From assembly GCF_004295685.1 (NCBI RefSeq), contig NZ_AP019368.1, positions 490,001 to 554,000 on the forward strand: a stretch of 64,000 nt of DNA, in the 5' to 3' direction. The stretch comes from Fluviispira sanaruensis. GTDB taxonomy: Bacteria > Bdellovibrionota_B > Oligoflexia > Silvanigrellales > Silvanigrellaceae. Both the position numbers and the translations under genes were made by a program. A model generated the notes under the pieces. That model was not told the DNA's origin. It worked only from the letters and a program-made list of their open reading frames with translations, and ran no database searches. Each line of letters starts with the position of its first letter. Position 1 is the stretch's first letter. Shown here in pieces: positions 1-8,741 of this stretch.

Positions 1-118
1 GAACTTCCCCGAGAGAAATCTCACAGGGCACTTGAAGACGACAAGTTCGATAGGATGGATGTGTAAGCGCTGCGAGGCGTTCAGCTAACCATTACTAATC
101 GCCCTGACGGCTTGAGAA
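1..118 (+). rRNA. rrl: 23S ribosomal RNA, 3' end (partial)
   Basis: The sequence matches the conserved 3' end of bacterial 23S rRNA: the block with GATGGATGTGTAAGCGCTG is the counterpart of the E. coli helix near the 3' terminus, followed by the GCTAACCATTACTAATCG segment. The gene starts outside the window. The 3' end is estimated near the CGGCTTGAG that closes the terminal helix. A 5S gene follows after about 85 AT-rich bases, so this is the tail of an rRNA operon read on the plus strand. Confidence 0.95.
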
Positions 119-202
119 AAATATCACTTAACTTATACGCTTTTCTCCTTTACTTTCTTTCTTCTTCTTATTATCTCTCTTCTCTATCTTAGTTTTTCGC
201 TT

Positions 203-318
203 TGGCTGTGCTGATTGCGACGGGGAAATACCGGATCCCATTCCGAACTCCGAAGTCAAGCCCGTCTGCGGCAATGGTACTGCACTCTTAAGTGTGGGAG
301 AGTAGCTCTGTGCAGCCT
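203..318 (+). rRNA. rrf: 5S ribosomal RNA
   Basis: About 116 nt with the 5S hallmarks: CCCATTCCGAACTCCGAAGT in the loop B/C region and GGGAGAGTAG near the 3' end. The ends pair into helix I: GGCTGTGC at 204-211 pairs with GTGCAGCC at 310-317, including G-U pairs. It follows the 23S end and precedes a strong terminator, as expected in an rRNA operon. Confidence 0.95.
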
Positions 319-327
319 TTTAATTCT

Positions 328-362
328 AAAGCCCCTCGGTTTTTACCGAGGGGCTTTTTTTT
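328..362 (+). terminator. Rho-independent terminator of the rRNA operon
   Basis: An AAAGCCCCTCGGT arm pairs with ACCGAGGGGCTTT around a short T-rich loop and is followed by a run of T. It lies ten bases after the 5S gene and ends the rrn operon. Confidence 0.93.
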
Positions 363-430
363 GTTTGAATTTAAATTAATTACTTATAATTTGGGGTTCC
401 GACCCGCTAATTGAAGTTATAAACCTGCCC

Positions 431-730
431 TTAAAAGATTCTGTTATCAGAAAGCAAAAATTCTATATTTACTTTTTGTCCTTCTTCTAATTGTTCGCAT
501 TTACGAATTTTGGCAGGTAACGCTATAAAAAGAGGTCCCTCTTTTATAGGCATAATAGAACTTTTCCAGGATGTTTGATTTAAAGTAAACGATGCAGCTA
601 GTAATGCGGGCCACCTATTTTTTACTAATGGGCGCAAGACTTCACTCATCTTCTTATTCAGCTCAACGTAAAACCAGCCGCCTTTTCCCGGGAATCTTTT
701 AATTTTGCCTGTTACTTTATATTTCTTCAT
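431..730 (-). CDS. DUF1905 domain protein
   Basis: 99 aa. The family pattern is clear: an N-terminal G-K-I-x-R-F-x-G-K-G-G-W-F-Y-V-x-L block (residues 8-24), then I-M-P-I-K-E-G-P-L-F-I-A-L-P-A-K-I-R-K near residues 59-77, then E-x-G-Q-K-V. DUF1905 proteins are small beta-barrel proteins of unknown function, sometimes fused to YdeI-type domains; here the domain stands alone. It is a single gene between the rrn terminator and the Mrr-like gene, read toward the rRNA operon. Function unknown. Confidence 0.85.
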   Translation of the reverse strand: MKKYKVTGKIKRFPGKGGWFYVELNKKMSEVLRPLVKNRWPALLAASFTLNQTSWKSSIMPIKEGPLFIALPAKIRKCEQLEEGQKVNIEFLLSDNRIF

Positions 731-876
731 TGCATTCTACTATTTTGCTTTTAATAATAAAAAACACATTCACTAAAGTAAACTTTACACTACATTTATT
801 ATATTCAGTAGTGCTCTTCACTACAAACCGCCATTAATCCAAGCTTGTGCAAGTTCAGGTTTATCTTGTGTTTTAC

Positions 877-1641
877 TTAAGTTTCTTGAAAATAGTCGAG
901 ATCAATTTTTTTAATTTTATAGACATCAACAACAGAGACTCCTGTGTTTGTTTCAATCATATATTCTGCGAGTTCTGTTCCGTTAATTAAGATAATTTTA
1001 ATTGCATCGAGGCCTAAACGATCTTCTTTTATGATTCCATCAATTCCACCATCACCTGTGCTTTGAAATGCTTTGCCTGCTTCTTTTCTCGAGCCTCCAT
1101 AACCCATGTTAATTAATAGATCGACTACGAGCTTTTCAAAGAAAAACGCTGAACAGTTCTCAATATTTGAAATTAAATCAGCAATTATCTCATTATTTAA
1201 TGAACGATAAGCCGCTTCTAAAGCTTCCTGAGGTGTAGATAAATTCTCCTGCGATGCAACTATAATTGTCTCCTTTGCAAAGGTTTTGCTATTAGAAATT
1301 GAAGGGGATTTAAATTCTAAAAACTCATCATATCTTCTCAAATAATTCGGTGTAATTTCTGTTAAGTTCTCACTTAATAAAGCTTTTCCTTTTGAATTAA
1401 TAAGGACAAATCCTCTTTCAGGATAATAAATAAGTCCTGCTTTTTTCAAATAAGTTTTTGCCCAACCGACACGATTGTCAAACACAGTTTGGGCGCCTGA
1501 AGGAAGGACTTCTCTTCTTTCTCTTTCATTTAAGTCAAAGTATTTTGCAATTTCATTTCCTAACTCAGAAACACGGTGTTTTTTTTCATCGGAAATTAAT
1601 TTTAAAAATGGAAGCATTATTTGATGATATTTAGGTAACAC
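877..1641 (-). CDS. mrr: Mrr-family restriction endonuclease with an internal deletion, probably inactive
   Basis: 254 aa; E. coli Mrr is about 300. Residues 1-95 form the Mrr N-terminal winged-helix domain (YHQIMLPFL..., NRVGWAKTYLKKAGL). Residues about 160-205 start the Mrr catalytic domain: F-F-E-K-L-V-V-D-L-L-x-x-M-G-Y-G-G-S and GDGGIDGIIKEDRLGLD. In the family this is followed by a beta strand with the catalytic Q-A-K and about 50 further residues. Here GLDAIKI runs straight into ILINGTELAEYMIE, the C-terminal LIDGxxLAxLMI motif. The Q-A-K strand and following helix are therefore missing in frame. The frame is open, so the protein may be made, but it should not cut DNA. No methyltransferase partner lies beside it. 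The loss is read from family motifs, not an alignment. Confidence 0.82.
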   Translation of the reverse strand: MLPKYHQIMLPFLKLISDEKKHRVSELGNEIAKYFDLNERERREVLPSGAQTVFDNRVGWAKTYLKKAGLIYYPERGFVLINSKGKALLSENLTEITPNYLRRYDEFLEFKSPSISNSKTFAKETIIVASQENLSTPQEALEAAYRSLNNEIIADLISNIENCSAFFFEKLVVDLLINMGYGGSRKEAGKAFQSTGDGGIDGIIKEDRLGLDAIKIILINGTELAEYMIETNTGVSVVDVYKIKKIDLDYFQET

Positions 1642-1977
1642 CTTTATTTAATCCTTTCGGTAAATTTTAAACGAAAAAAATTATCTAAATTTTTTTCAGC
1701 AGTATTTTTTCAATGCCAGTTGCTTTATTATAAAAATAAAGATTTCAATTAATAAAACACAATCCATGGAGTTTTGCTAATAATATACATAGAGTAACAT
1801 GAGAAATGGTAAAAATATAAGCATATTTATATGTTTTTATGTATTTTTAATAAAAATACATTTTTATTTATAAAAAATAAAATTTAATTTAACGTAAGTG
1901 GTATAATCTTCTAGAAAAAAATATCCCAAAAAATTGATATATTAAAAAATAAACTATAAAGTTTAGGCATATTTATT
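1642..1977. other. AT-rich intergenic region
   Basis: Roughly 336 bases between the divergent Mrr-like gene and the DUF3015 operon. It is very AT-rich with no convincing ORF or RNA. The only recognisable site is the extended -10 promoter near 1899-1907. Confidence 0.6.
1899..1907 (+). promoter_or_regulatory. Extended -10 promoter for the DUF3015/DUF4105 operon
   Basis: TGGTATAAT is a perfect TGn-TATAAT extended -10 element. It lies about 100 bases before the first DUF3015 start. No good TTGACA-like -35 is visible, which is usual for extended -10 promoters. Confidence 0.5.
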
Positions 1978-2007
1978 TTGCTATACACCGTGAGGAGGAC
2001 TGTTGTT

Positions 2008-2496
2008 ATGTTTCTGAGAAAACATGTACCAATTACCTTCGTTTTATGTTTGCTGCCGTTTGCCAGTATTGCCAAGACACCGTTTGGTATGGCTGGATGT
2101 GGTTTGGGATCACAAGTCATGGGAGCTGATGGAAATCAGGTTTTTGCATCTACGACAAATGGAACTTTAGCAAATCAGGTATTTGGGATAACATCTGGTA
2201 CTTCAAATTGTCTTGCTCCTTCAAAGGCTGCTGCACTAAGCGCGCAAAAAAAATTTATATCAGATAATTATTCAACTTTATCTAAAGAAATGGCACAGGG
2301 CGATGGAGAAACTCTCCGCGCATTTTCCAGCACTTTTGGTTGTAAAAATGAGCTTTATCCACGTTTTGCTTCGCAAATGCAAAATTCATTTTCTAAAATT
2401 TTTATTGCACCGGGAGTTATGGCTGCGCTTGATGTTGTGCAGGAAGAAATTAAAGGGAATGAAGAATTGGTCTCAGGCTGTTCGTTGGTTATTTAA
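2008..2496 (+). CDS. DUF3015 family secreted protein
   Basis: 162 aa from the ATG at 2008, chosen because GAGGAGG lies just upstream; a longer frame from a TTG at 1978 adds ten residues before the signal peptide. Residues 1-22 are a Sec signal peptide ending FASIAK. The mature part begins with the DUF3015 signature: GMAGCGLGSQVMG, then NQVFASTTNGT and ITSGTSNC, with the Cys residues conserved in the paralog that follows. DUF3015 proteins are exported proteins of unknown function. It is first in an operon with a second DUF3015 and a DUF4105 protein, so a shared envelope role is inferred. Confidence 0.85.
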   Translation: MFLRKHVPITFVLCLLPFASIAKTPFGMAGCGLGSQVMGADGNQVFASTTNGTLANQVFGITSGTSNCLAPSKAAALSAQKKFISDNYSTLSKEMAQGDGETLRAFSSTFGCKNELYPRFASQMQNSFSKIFIAPGVMAALDVVQEEIKGNEELVSGCSLVI

Positions 2497-2531
2497 TTTT
2501 ACAATTCATAAGTTACGTGGGAGATCCCAAT

Positions 2532-3074
2532 ATGAAATATTTCAAATTAGTTCGTAACTCGTTCATTGGCTTAATTTTAATGACTGCACTGCCTTCCAAT
2601 GTATATGCTGCTGTAGAGATCGGTAAAGATGGTAACTATAAAGATGTTGAGGCATGGGGCATGGGTGGCTGTGGTTTTGCTTCTTTATTTATAAAAGAAA
2701 AAGAAACGCTTCCACAAATTGGTGCGTCTTTAGTGAATGAAGTTATTTCAGGTTATACGCAATCCTCAGCAATAACTTCGGGTACTTCGAATTGTGTTGA
2801 ATCTCGAAGCAAAACAGCATCAGTAGAACAAGAAGTTTTTATCACTGTAAACTTATCAAGCCTATCGAAAGAAGCTGCGCAAGGCACTGGTGAACATTTA
2901 ATTGCATTGGCTAACGTTTTTGGTTGTCCAAATGAACAATTCTCTAAATTTAGTCAGATGAATTATAATAAAATTTATGAAACCAATGAGCCTAATACAG
3001 TATTGCAAAATTATTTGAGAGAAGTAAATTCTGATCAATTTATGGCAAAAAATTGTGTTAGAACGATTTACTGA
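2532..3074 (+). CDS. Second DUF3015 family secreted protein
   Basis: 180 aa from the ATG at 2532, which has GGGAG about nine bases upstream; a GTG at 2517 is less likely. A signal peptide covers residues 1-26 (ending NVYA). It shares GMGGCG, ITSGTSNC, L-S-K-E-A-A-Q-G-x-G-E and FGCPNEQF with the preceding paralog but has diverged strongly, so the duplication is old. Its stop overlaps the next start in a TGATG junction, implying translational coupling to the DUF4105 gene. Confidence 0.82.
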   Translation: MKYFKLVRNSFIGLILMTALPSNVYAAVEIGKDGNYKDVEAWGMGGCGFASLFIKEKETLPQIGASLVNEVISGYTQSSAITSGTSNCVESRSKTASVEQEVFITVNLSSLSKEAAQGTGEHLIALANVFGCPNEQFSKFSQMNYNKIYETNEPNTVLQNYLREVNSDQFMAKNCVRTIY

Positions 3075-5020
3075 TGTATTGGAATAGTATTTTTTATCCT
3101 TTTCCAATTATAATTTTTTTTTTCTTAGGCAGTTTCATAGCTCCATCTTCGAAAGTTTATGCAGAATCAAATGCATATATTAGTGAAATTATAACACAAG
3201 CAGAAAACGAAAAACTATGGGAAAAGAGGGCATGGAAAAAATTATTATTTATTCCTGATAGATTTTTTAGTTCACAACCAAAAAGTTTAATGAGTGATAA
3301 AAATTTTTTTCTTTCACAAGAAGGGAAAATAAATCCAAAATTAGAACTCATTGAGACTCTTAAAGCTTTTGCTGTAGAAACCCCCAAAAAACCAGACGAA
3401 AATTATTTACATCCTCAATGCCGCTTCCCAGCAAGGTTTCATTGGTTAGTGGAGGAGCTTGAGATTAATCCGAATAAAATGCATTTTCAACCTTGTCCTG
3501 AGCTGCATAAATTCATCGATTATTTAGATTATGAGGGAGTTTCTCTTGTTTTTTCAAATTATGTAGCAGATGGTCCTGGCACTTTATTTGGCCATACTTT
3601 CTTACGCCTGCATAGAAATAAAGATTATAAAAATGAATCTGCAATTTTGGATGATGCGGCAAATTTTGCCGCACTCATTCCTGCAGAGAGGGATTGGTTA
3701 TTTGCGATTAAAGGATTGGCGGGGGGATATCCTGGAAAATTTGCTGTTGTTCCCTACTATATAAAAATTCAAGAATACAATAATTTTGAAAGTCGCGATC
3801 TGTGGGAGTATAAATTAAATTTATCCAAAAAAGAAATACGTCTTTTAGAATTAATCCTATGGGAAGTAGGATGGACATATATTGACTATTATTATTTAGA
3901 TGACAATTGTGCTTATGTAATTCTCGCAGTCTTAGAAGCTGCTAAACCAGAATTAAAATTAACAGAAAATATTAAAATATATGCTATACCCTCGGACACA
4001 GTTCGAGTCGTTAACAGAACGCCAAATTTAGTGGAACAAATTACTTATAGAGCTTCAGTTTTCTCAAGATATATAACAAGATTATCAGTTTTGAATGGCC
4101 AAGAAAGAAAAATATTGAAGGAAATTGTTGAGAATAATAATGTAAAGTTAACTCAATCCATATTTTCTGAGTGCCACAATCAATGTAAAACAAGAATTAT
4201 TGATACTGCTCTTGAATATATCGATTATAAAGAAAAGCTCGTAGGTTCAAATGATGCGATTGAATATGGTGACTTGCGTAAACAATTATTGATTTCAAGG
4301 GCTCAGACGGGAGAAAAATCTGAGCCACTGGTGGACGCTCCGACATCAGCTCCTCCAAATCAGGGTCATGATTCAGCACTTATTTCAGTGGGCTATGGCT
4401 CAACCTTTTCTGGGACATGGTTTACTGATATAAGATGGAGGCCTGCATTGCATGATTTTGAATCTCAATCGAATGGATACAGTGATGCATTAGGAGTAGG
4501 ATTTTTAGACACGATCTTGAGAGCGGATTATACAAATAAAAAAGTATATTTAAAAAATTTTCATTTATTAGAAATAACCTCACTTCCAGCACAAATTCCG
4601 AATATTAATTTCTTAACTTGGCACTTTGATTCAGGCTATGAATATGGATTTGGATTTGGCGATGCAGCGACTCAAGAACGTGGATATTTGCAATTAGGTT
4701 ATGGTTTAGCATTGTATGAGTTGAATAACTCTTTAATTTTATATACTATTTTACATTGTGATTTAGGCTATTCTTCAAGTACTGCAGGCCATATAGGTCC
4801 GACTCTATCCATAGGGATGATACAAAATATTTCTAAGTATTTTAAATTCATAGCTAAATCTGAAATCGCTAAAAGATTCCATGCAGAAAAATCTATTGAC
4901 TCAATTAAATACTCATTGAACCTTGCAGCATATGCAAATAAAAATTTAGAATTTCAAATGAATATAATAAATAATAATGCAATGCCTGAAGCTTCTTTTA
5001 ATATCAGATATTATTTTTAG
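3074..5020 (+). CDS. DUF4105 (Lnb N-terminal) outer-envelope protein with beta-barrel C-terminus
   Basis: 648 aa with an N-terminal signal segment (residues 1-30). Residues 100-130 hold the CRFPARFHWL block found before the DUF4105 domain. The DUF4105 core follows with S-L-V-F-S-N-Y-V-A-D-G-P-G-T-L-F-G-H-T-F-L-R-L near 156-178 and DDNCAYV near 277. The H and C of these motifs recall an NlpC/P60-like fold. From about residue 435 the protein turns into alternating aromatic beta strands ending in Phe, as in outer-membrane barrels. Activity unknown. The one-base overlap with the DUF3015 gene implies a joint role in the outer membrane or periplasm. Confidence 0.85.
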   Translation: MYWNSIFYPFPIIIFFFLGSFIAPSSKVYAESNAYISEIITQAENEKLWEKRAWKKLLFIPDRFFSSQPKSLMSDKNFFLSQEGKINPKLELIETLKAFAVETPKKPDENYLHPQCRFPARFHWLVEELEINPNKMHFQPCPELHKFIDYLDYEGVSLVFSNYVADGPGTLFGHTFLRLHRNKDYKNESAILDDAANFAALIPAERDWLFAIKGLAGGYPGKFAVVPYYIKIQEYNNFESRDLWEYKLNLSKKEIRLLELILWEVGWTYIDYYYLDDNCAYVILAVLEAAKPELKLTENIKIYAIPSDTVRVVNRTPNLVEQITYRASVFSRYITRLSVLNGQERKILKEIVENNNVKLTQSIFSECHNQCKTRIIDTALEYIDYKEKLVGSNDAIEYGDLRKQLLISRAQTGEKSEPLVDAPTSAPPNQGHDSALISVGYGSTFSGTWFTDIRWRPALHDFESQSNGYSDALGVGFLDTILRADYTNKKVYLKNFHLLEITSLPAQIPNINFLTWHFDSGYEYGFGFGDAATQERGYLQLGYGLALYELNNSLILYTILHCDLGYSSSTAGHIGPTLSIGMIQNISKYFKFIAKSEIAKRFHAEKSIDSIKYSLNLAAYANKNLEFQMNIINNNAMPEASFNIRYYF

Positions 5021-5091
5021 AATATTAATTCGCCCTTCTAATATAGAAAATTATTTTTTTAGCACTTTTTTGTGGTGTTCTGCTAGCATTG

Positions 5092-5478
5092 ATGGTCACA
5101 TCAAATAGTTTGCTTGCTCTAAATACAAATGCAATCTTTGCATCATGGTTTGCGCATGGAATAGGTGCATGCGTCATTTTAACAATCTTTCTATTTTCCT
5201 TTGTTATGCAATTTAAAAAAGATAAGACTCAAAAAGTTACAAAAAATATTAAATGGTGGCTTTATTTGGGTGGTGTGGTAGGGGCTTTCGTAGTTATTCT
5301 TTCTTCGCTTGTTATAAATAAGGGGCTTTCCCTCTCTGCAGCAATTTCACTTATCCTAGTGGGGCAAATTTTATTTGGCATGTTTTCAGACAGTATAGGC
5401 CTATTTGGAACAATAAAGAGAAAAATTCTGTTGAAAGATTTCATTGTTATTGTTCTTGTTTTAGCTGGGAGTTATTAA
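5092..5478 (+). CDS. DMT-family (YdcZ/DUF606) transporter half, first subunit
   Basis: About 128 aa with four or so membrane segments and the YdcZ pattern (GGVVGAFVVILSSLV, LILVGQILFGM). The start is doubtful. The ATG at 5092 (or TTG at 5089) falls inside what should be the first membrane helix. The same frame upstream, back to a TAG at 5044, encodes IIFLALFCGVLLAL, which matches the usual family N-terminus but has only ATT codons at 5050/5053 to begin from. A non-standard ATT start or a lost start codon are both possible. A second YdcZ-type gene follows 24 bases later; such pairs are common and probably form a heterodimer. Confidence 0.72.
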   Translation: MVTSNSLLALNTNAIFASWFAHGIGACVILTIFLFSFVMQFKKDKTQKVTKNIKWWLYLGGVVGAFVVILSSLVINKGLSLSAAISLILVGQILFGMFSDSIGLFGTIKRKILLKDFIVIVLVLAGSY

Positions 5479-5502
5479 ATTTTATTTTGGAAATAAAAAT
5501 AT

Positions 5503-5958
5503 ATGAGTTTTCTATTTTTTTTGGCTGTTTTAAATGGCATGATAATAAACGTAAATAGACTTATAAACGGGCAATTAAGTACAAAAGTAGGAGCATTAAA
5601 AGCATCGTTTTGGAATCATATTGTTGGTTTTATTTTTTTGACAATTATTGTTTTCATATTAGGCGATTGGTTTTTAATAAATGAGAACATACCCAAATTT
5701 GCATATTTAGGTAGTGTCTTCGGAGCTTTTTTTGGAGCCATAAATAGTTATGTTATTCTTCGTATTGGCGCTATGAATACAACTATTTTAATTATATGTG
5801 GACAAATAATCACAGCTATACTTTTAGATATTCAACTTTCAGGAAAATACCCTTCATATATGCAAATCACTGGGATTATATTTATTTTATTTGCAGTTTA
5901 TTTATCGAAAGTACAGCGATTCAGTATAAATTGGAATCATTTTAAAAAAGCGCAATAA
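5503..5958 (+). CDS. DMT-family (YdcZ/DUF606) transporter half, second subunit
   Basis: 151 aa, about five hydrophobic segments. It shows the family layout L-N-G-x-x-I-N-x-N-R-x-x-N-G-Q-L-S near residues 10-26, then F-W-N-H-I-V-G-F and LGSVFGAFFGAINSYVI. It follows the first subunit in the same operon. The substrate is unknown; the family is thought to move small metabolites across the inner membrane. Confidence 0.82.
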   Translation: MSFLFFLAVLNGMIINVNRLINGQLSTKVGALKASFWNHIVGFIFLTIIVFILGDWFLINENIPKFAYLGSVFGAFFGAINSYVILRIGAMNTTILIICGQIITAILLDIQLSGKYPSYMQITGIIFILFAVYLSKVQRFSINWNHFKKAQ

Positions 5959-5997
5959 GAAATGCGAAAGTATGCTCGAAATATTCCATAAAAATAT

Positions 5998-6804
5998 TTA
6001 ACGTTTATATTCATAGCAATCATATTCACCCATTTCAATAAAGCCTAATTTTTTATATATGCTTACTGCTTCTGGTGAAGACGCTGTGAGACCCATATAT
6101 TTTGCCCCATGTTCTTTCGCAAAATTGAGAAGATATTTCATCATCTTTGAAGCATGCCCCTGATTTCTATAATTATCATGAGTAAGAACATCAAATATGC
6201 CACAGATTTCATCTTTAAAAAAGAGCGATGCAATACATGTTGAACAGCCATCCGCTTCATGGTAAAAAAAGCGATATGGCTTATTATCTTTGAAACCCAA
6301 TTCATTGGCAATTTTTAAATAATACTTTCGCGCTTCTGGATCATAATTCTCGAGTACACTAATAAAAAACTTCATACTATTTTCATCGTTGATTTCTTTA
6401 ATGATATTGGAATTTAAAATTTCATCGTATAATTCTTTTATATTGGCTGAATTAAATGAGTTATTTATTTGATTAAAGGCATATGTCATACCTGTTTCAC
6501 TTGCTTCTTTGACAAAGCCTAAATTTTGTAAAATTTCATTTATTTGTTTAGGAGTCGAATTGGGGCCAATCCACAAGGCAAAAGGATTTGGTTTAAAATG
6601 ATTTATCAATTTATTAAGAGAAGACTCGAGATGAACAGGATTGATGTTATTTAACCAAGCTATATTAAACATGGAACTTATATAAGGTGATTTTGTAATT
6701 TTAAAGCCTTCGTAGATTTCAACTGAGCAATCATTTAAGAATTGTGGTATGTAGAAAAATTTTTCTTTGACAGTATTTTCGCATAAATCAATTAGATTTT
6801 CCAT
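5998..6804 (-). CDS. GNAT family N-acetyltransferase
   Basis: 268 aa. The C-terminal half is a GNAT domain: D-E-I-C-G-I-F-D-V-L-T-H-D-N-Y-R-N-Q-G-H-A carries the acetyl-CoA-binding R/Q-x-x-G-x-A loop (residues 210-221), and SPEAVSIYKKLGF near 243-255 is the family's C-terminal strand-helix motif. The N-terminal 120 residues resemble a second, degenerate GNAT fold. The substrate cannot be told. It is a single gene convergent with the YdcZ pair. Confidence 0.85.
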   Translation of the reverse strand: MENLIDLCENTVKEKFFYIPQFLNDCSVEIYEGFKITKSPYISSMFNIAWLNNINPVHLESSLNKLINHFKPNPFALWIGPNSTPKQINEILQNLGFVKEASETGMTYAFNQINNSFNSANIKELYDEILNSNIIKEINDENSMKFFISVLENYDPEARKYYLKIANELGFKDNKPYRFFYHEADGCSTCIASLFFKDEICGIFDVLTHDNYRNQGHASKMMKYLLNFAKEHGAKYMGLTASSPEAVSIYKKLGFIEMGEYDCYEYKR

Positions 6805-6836
6805 TTTAAATCTCCTAAGTGATTTTGCTTAGAAGA

Positions 6837-7372
6837 TTAATAGTAATTATAAATTAAATCAATTAATTTTTTAATAAAATAAAAATCGTAAGTGTGGACT
6901 AAAAAGGGAAGCGCAATACCAGCTGTCATAACAGGAAATGCAGCAAAAGCATTGCCTATAATCATTGAAAATAAAGTCATTCTACTGAAATAAATAGCAA
7001 CTAATAAAAAGCGATTGTCTGGATCGACAATAAGTTTGGAATTTCTTAAATAGAGTTAACAGTTTGTGCAGCCGTAAAAATCCCTCCTAGCATTGCAAGC
7101 ATCATGGGCAATATTGCAGCCCAGCCGATCGAGTCAAGCAAGCATCTCTTTTGCAAATACTTGCCATTGGAGAATTGACTTAATCCTGCAATGATTGACT
7201 TTGGTAAAGGACCATATCTATTTTGACTTGCTCCTTCTGTCATTGGGGTGATCAGGGGGCGGATTGTTTGAGCATGTCCACCTAACCCAATTAACCCCAT
7301 AGCAGCGGATATTTCTCTTAGAAAAAAAGAGTTCAGCGGGTGGGGCAAGCTTAATGGTAAGGGAGCTTTCAT
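6837..7372 (-). pseudogene. Decayed DUF979 family membrane protein
   Basis: An open stretch at 7046-7372 ends ...LLDSIGWAAILPMMLAML followed by GGIFTAAQTV, the DUF979 family pattern, and stops at a TAA at 7046. Just downstream in another frame (about 7036 to 6837) the family's next segment is readable: VDPDNRFLLVAIYFSRMTLF followed by SMIIGNAFAAFPVMTAGIAL. A frameshift near 7040 thus splits the gene, and the N-terminal half has no good match in any single frame. DUF979 proteins are inner-membrane proteins, normally with a DUF969 partner, which is absent here. Confidence 0.75.
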
Positions 7373-7435
7373 TTAGAATAAAAAATCGCGCTGGCTTTAC
7401 ATTCAAAGAAATCCCCTTTCTTGTAAGCTTTTTTG

Positions 7436-8200
7436 TTAAAAAAATGCGTCTGCTGATGGACGAGTTAATATTATAGGTTCACCATCAGTAACAACGATCG
7501 TATGTTCAAATTGAGCCGCTTTATGTTGTTTTTTTATAAACAATGTCCAGCCATCTTTACTTTCTTCAGCATAAATTTCACCAGTTGAGAGAAAGGGTTC
7601 TACCGTTATGACCATTCCTTTTTTTAATATTCTTTTTTCTTTTGGATCGAAGGTCGATGATATATATTTTGGTTCTTCATGCAATGCTTTCCCAACACCA
7701 TGACTACCTAAATTTTCAATAATCGAATATTTATATTTGCGGGCAATTTTTTCCACTGATTTTCCTATGGCGGATAACTTTTCTCCACTTTTAGTCGCAT
7801 TTATTCCTGCATACATTGCTTCCACTGTTGCGCTGCACAGTCTTTCATTTTGAGGAGTTTTTATACCAACACTAAAAGACCCGCCTGTATCGGCAAAAAA
7901 TCCATTTAATTCAGCAGAAACATCGATGTTAATTAAATCTCCAGCCATTATTTTCTTTTGCGATGGGATACCATGTGCAATTTCATGGTTTAATGAAATG
8001 CATGTGTAGCCTGGGAAATTGTATGTTAATTTAGGTGCTGAGACGGCACCAAATTTTTTAAGAAATGTTCCGCCCATTTCGTCAAGTTCTTGTGTGGTCA
8101 TTCCTACTTCAACACTTTTCATCATAAAAACAAGTGTATCAGCTACTATTGTTCCGATTTTTTGTAATTTTTTTAATTCATCGTCATTTTGTAATATCAT
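7436..8200 (-). CDS. map: Type I methionine aminopeptidase
   Basis: 254 aa, the usual length for bacterial MetAP-I. All expected residues are visible: His76 in NHEIAHG, metal ligands Asp93 (INIDVSAE), Asp104 (FADTGGSF), His167 (GSHGVGKALHE), Glu201 (TVEPFLS) and Glu232 (QFEHTIVV). It removes the initiator Met from new proteins in the cytosol. Here it is a single gene, not in the common secY-adk-map order. The flanking spacers are AT-rich. Confidence 0.95.
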   Translation of the reverse strand: MILQNDDELKKLQKIGTIVADTLVFMMKSVEVGMTTQELDEMGGTFLKKFGAVSAPKLTYNFPGYTCISLNHEIAHGIPSQKKIMAGDLINIDVSAELNGFFADTGGSFSVGIKTPQNERLCSATVEAMYAGINATKSGEKLSAIGKSVEKIARKYKYSIIENLGSHGVGKALHEEPKYISSTFDPKEKRILKKGMVITVEPFLSTGEIYAEESKDGWTLFIKKQHKAAQFEHTIVVTDGEPIILTRPSADAFF

Positions 8201-8741
8201 TCAATTTTCCAATATCAATAATATCTAAAAAAAAGTTCCAATTTTTCGTCTGATCGACGGAAAGTGAAATTTTCAAATTCAAAACATAAGGAATACTCTA
8301 TGCTTTATAGAATCGCAAGATGACAAAATGAAAATCTTCTTAGAAGTATAAATATCCATATGAATAAAGCGTAAATTTTAAATTATCATAAATCACTTAC
8401 TAATATTAAAATTATCTTTTGCTTAAATCCTGTCATTTATGTACTTAATATAAAATTAAATTAAGTACATATTCATATTTTTTAACATGTATAAATTTTT
8501 ATTTAGTACTAAATTGAAATTATATTGTTTATTTTCGGGGTTTTTTATAATTATATTCGAATAATTTTAGTAATGATATAAAGTAAAATTTTATTTTTCA
8601 AGTGTTCAATTATTTACAGTGTTAAAAGAAAATAATCCTATAAATAAGTGAATTATTTTATTTAATATGAATGGGTAATTGCACTCGGTTTCACTAATGA
8701 AACGTATTCATATTGATAAATTTTTACTATAAGTTAATTAA
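8201..8741. other. AT-rich intergenic region between map and nrdJ
   Basis: About 540 bases with no ORF, tRNA or long repeat that I can support. A small hairpin (GTTTC/GAAAC around 8688-8703) lies downstream of nrdJ and could help end that transcript, but it has no T tract. Confidence 0.55.

Noticed and set aside
2303-2557. 84-aa frame overlapping both DUF3015 genes
   Set aside because: It is an out-of-frame shadow; the DUF3015 proteins have signal peptides and family motifs.
8688-8703. Terminator after nrdJ
   Set aside because: The hairpin is short and has no T tract, so it is only mentioned in the spacer entry.
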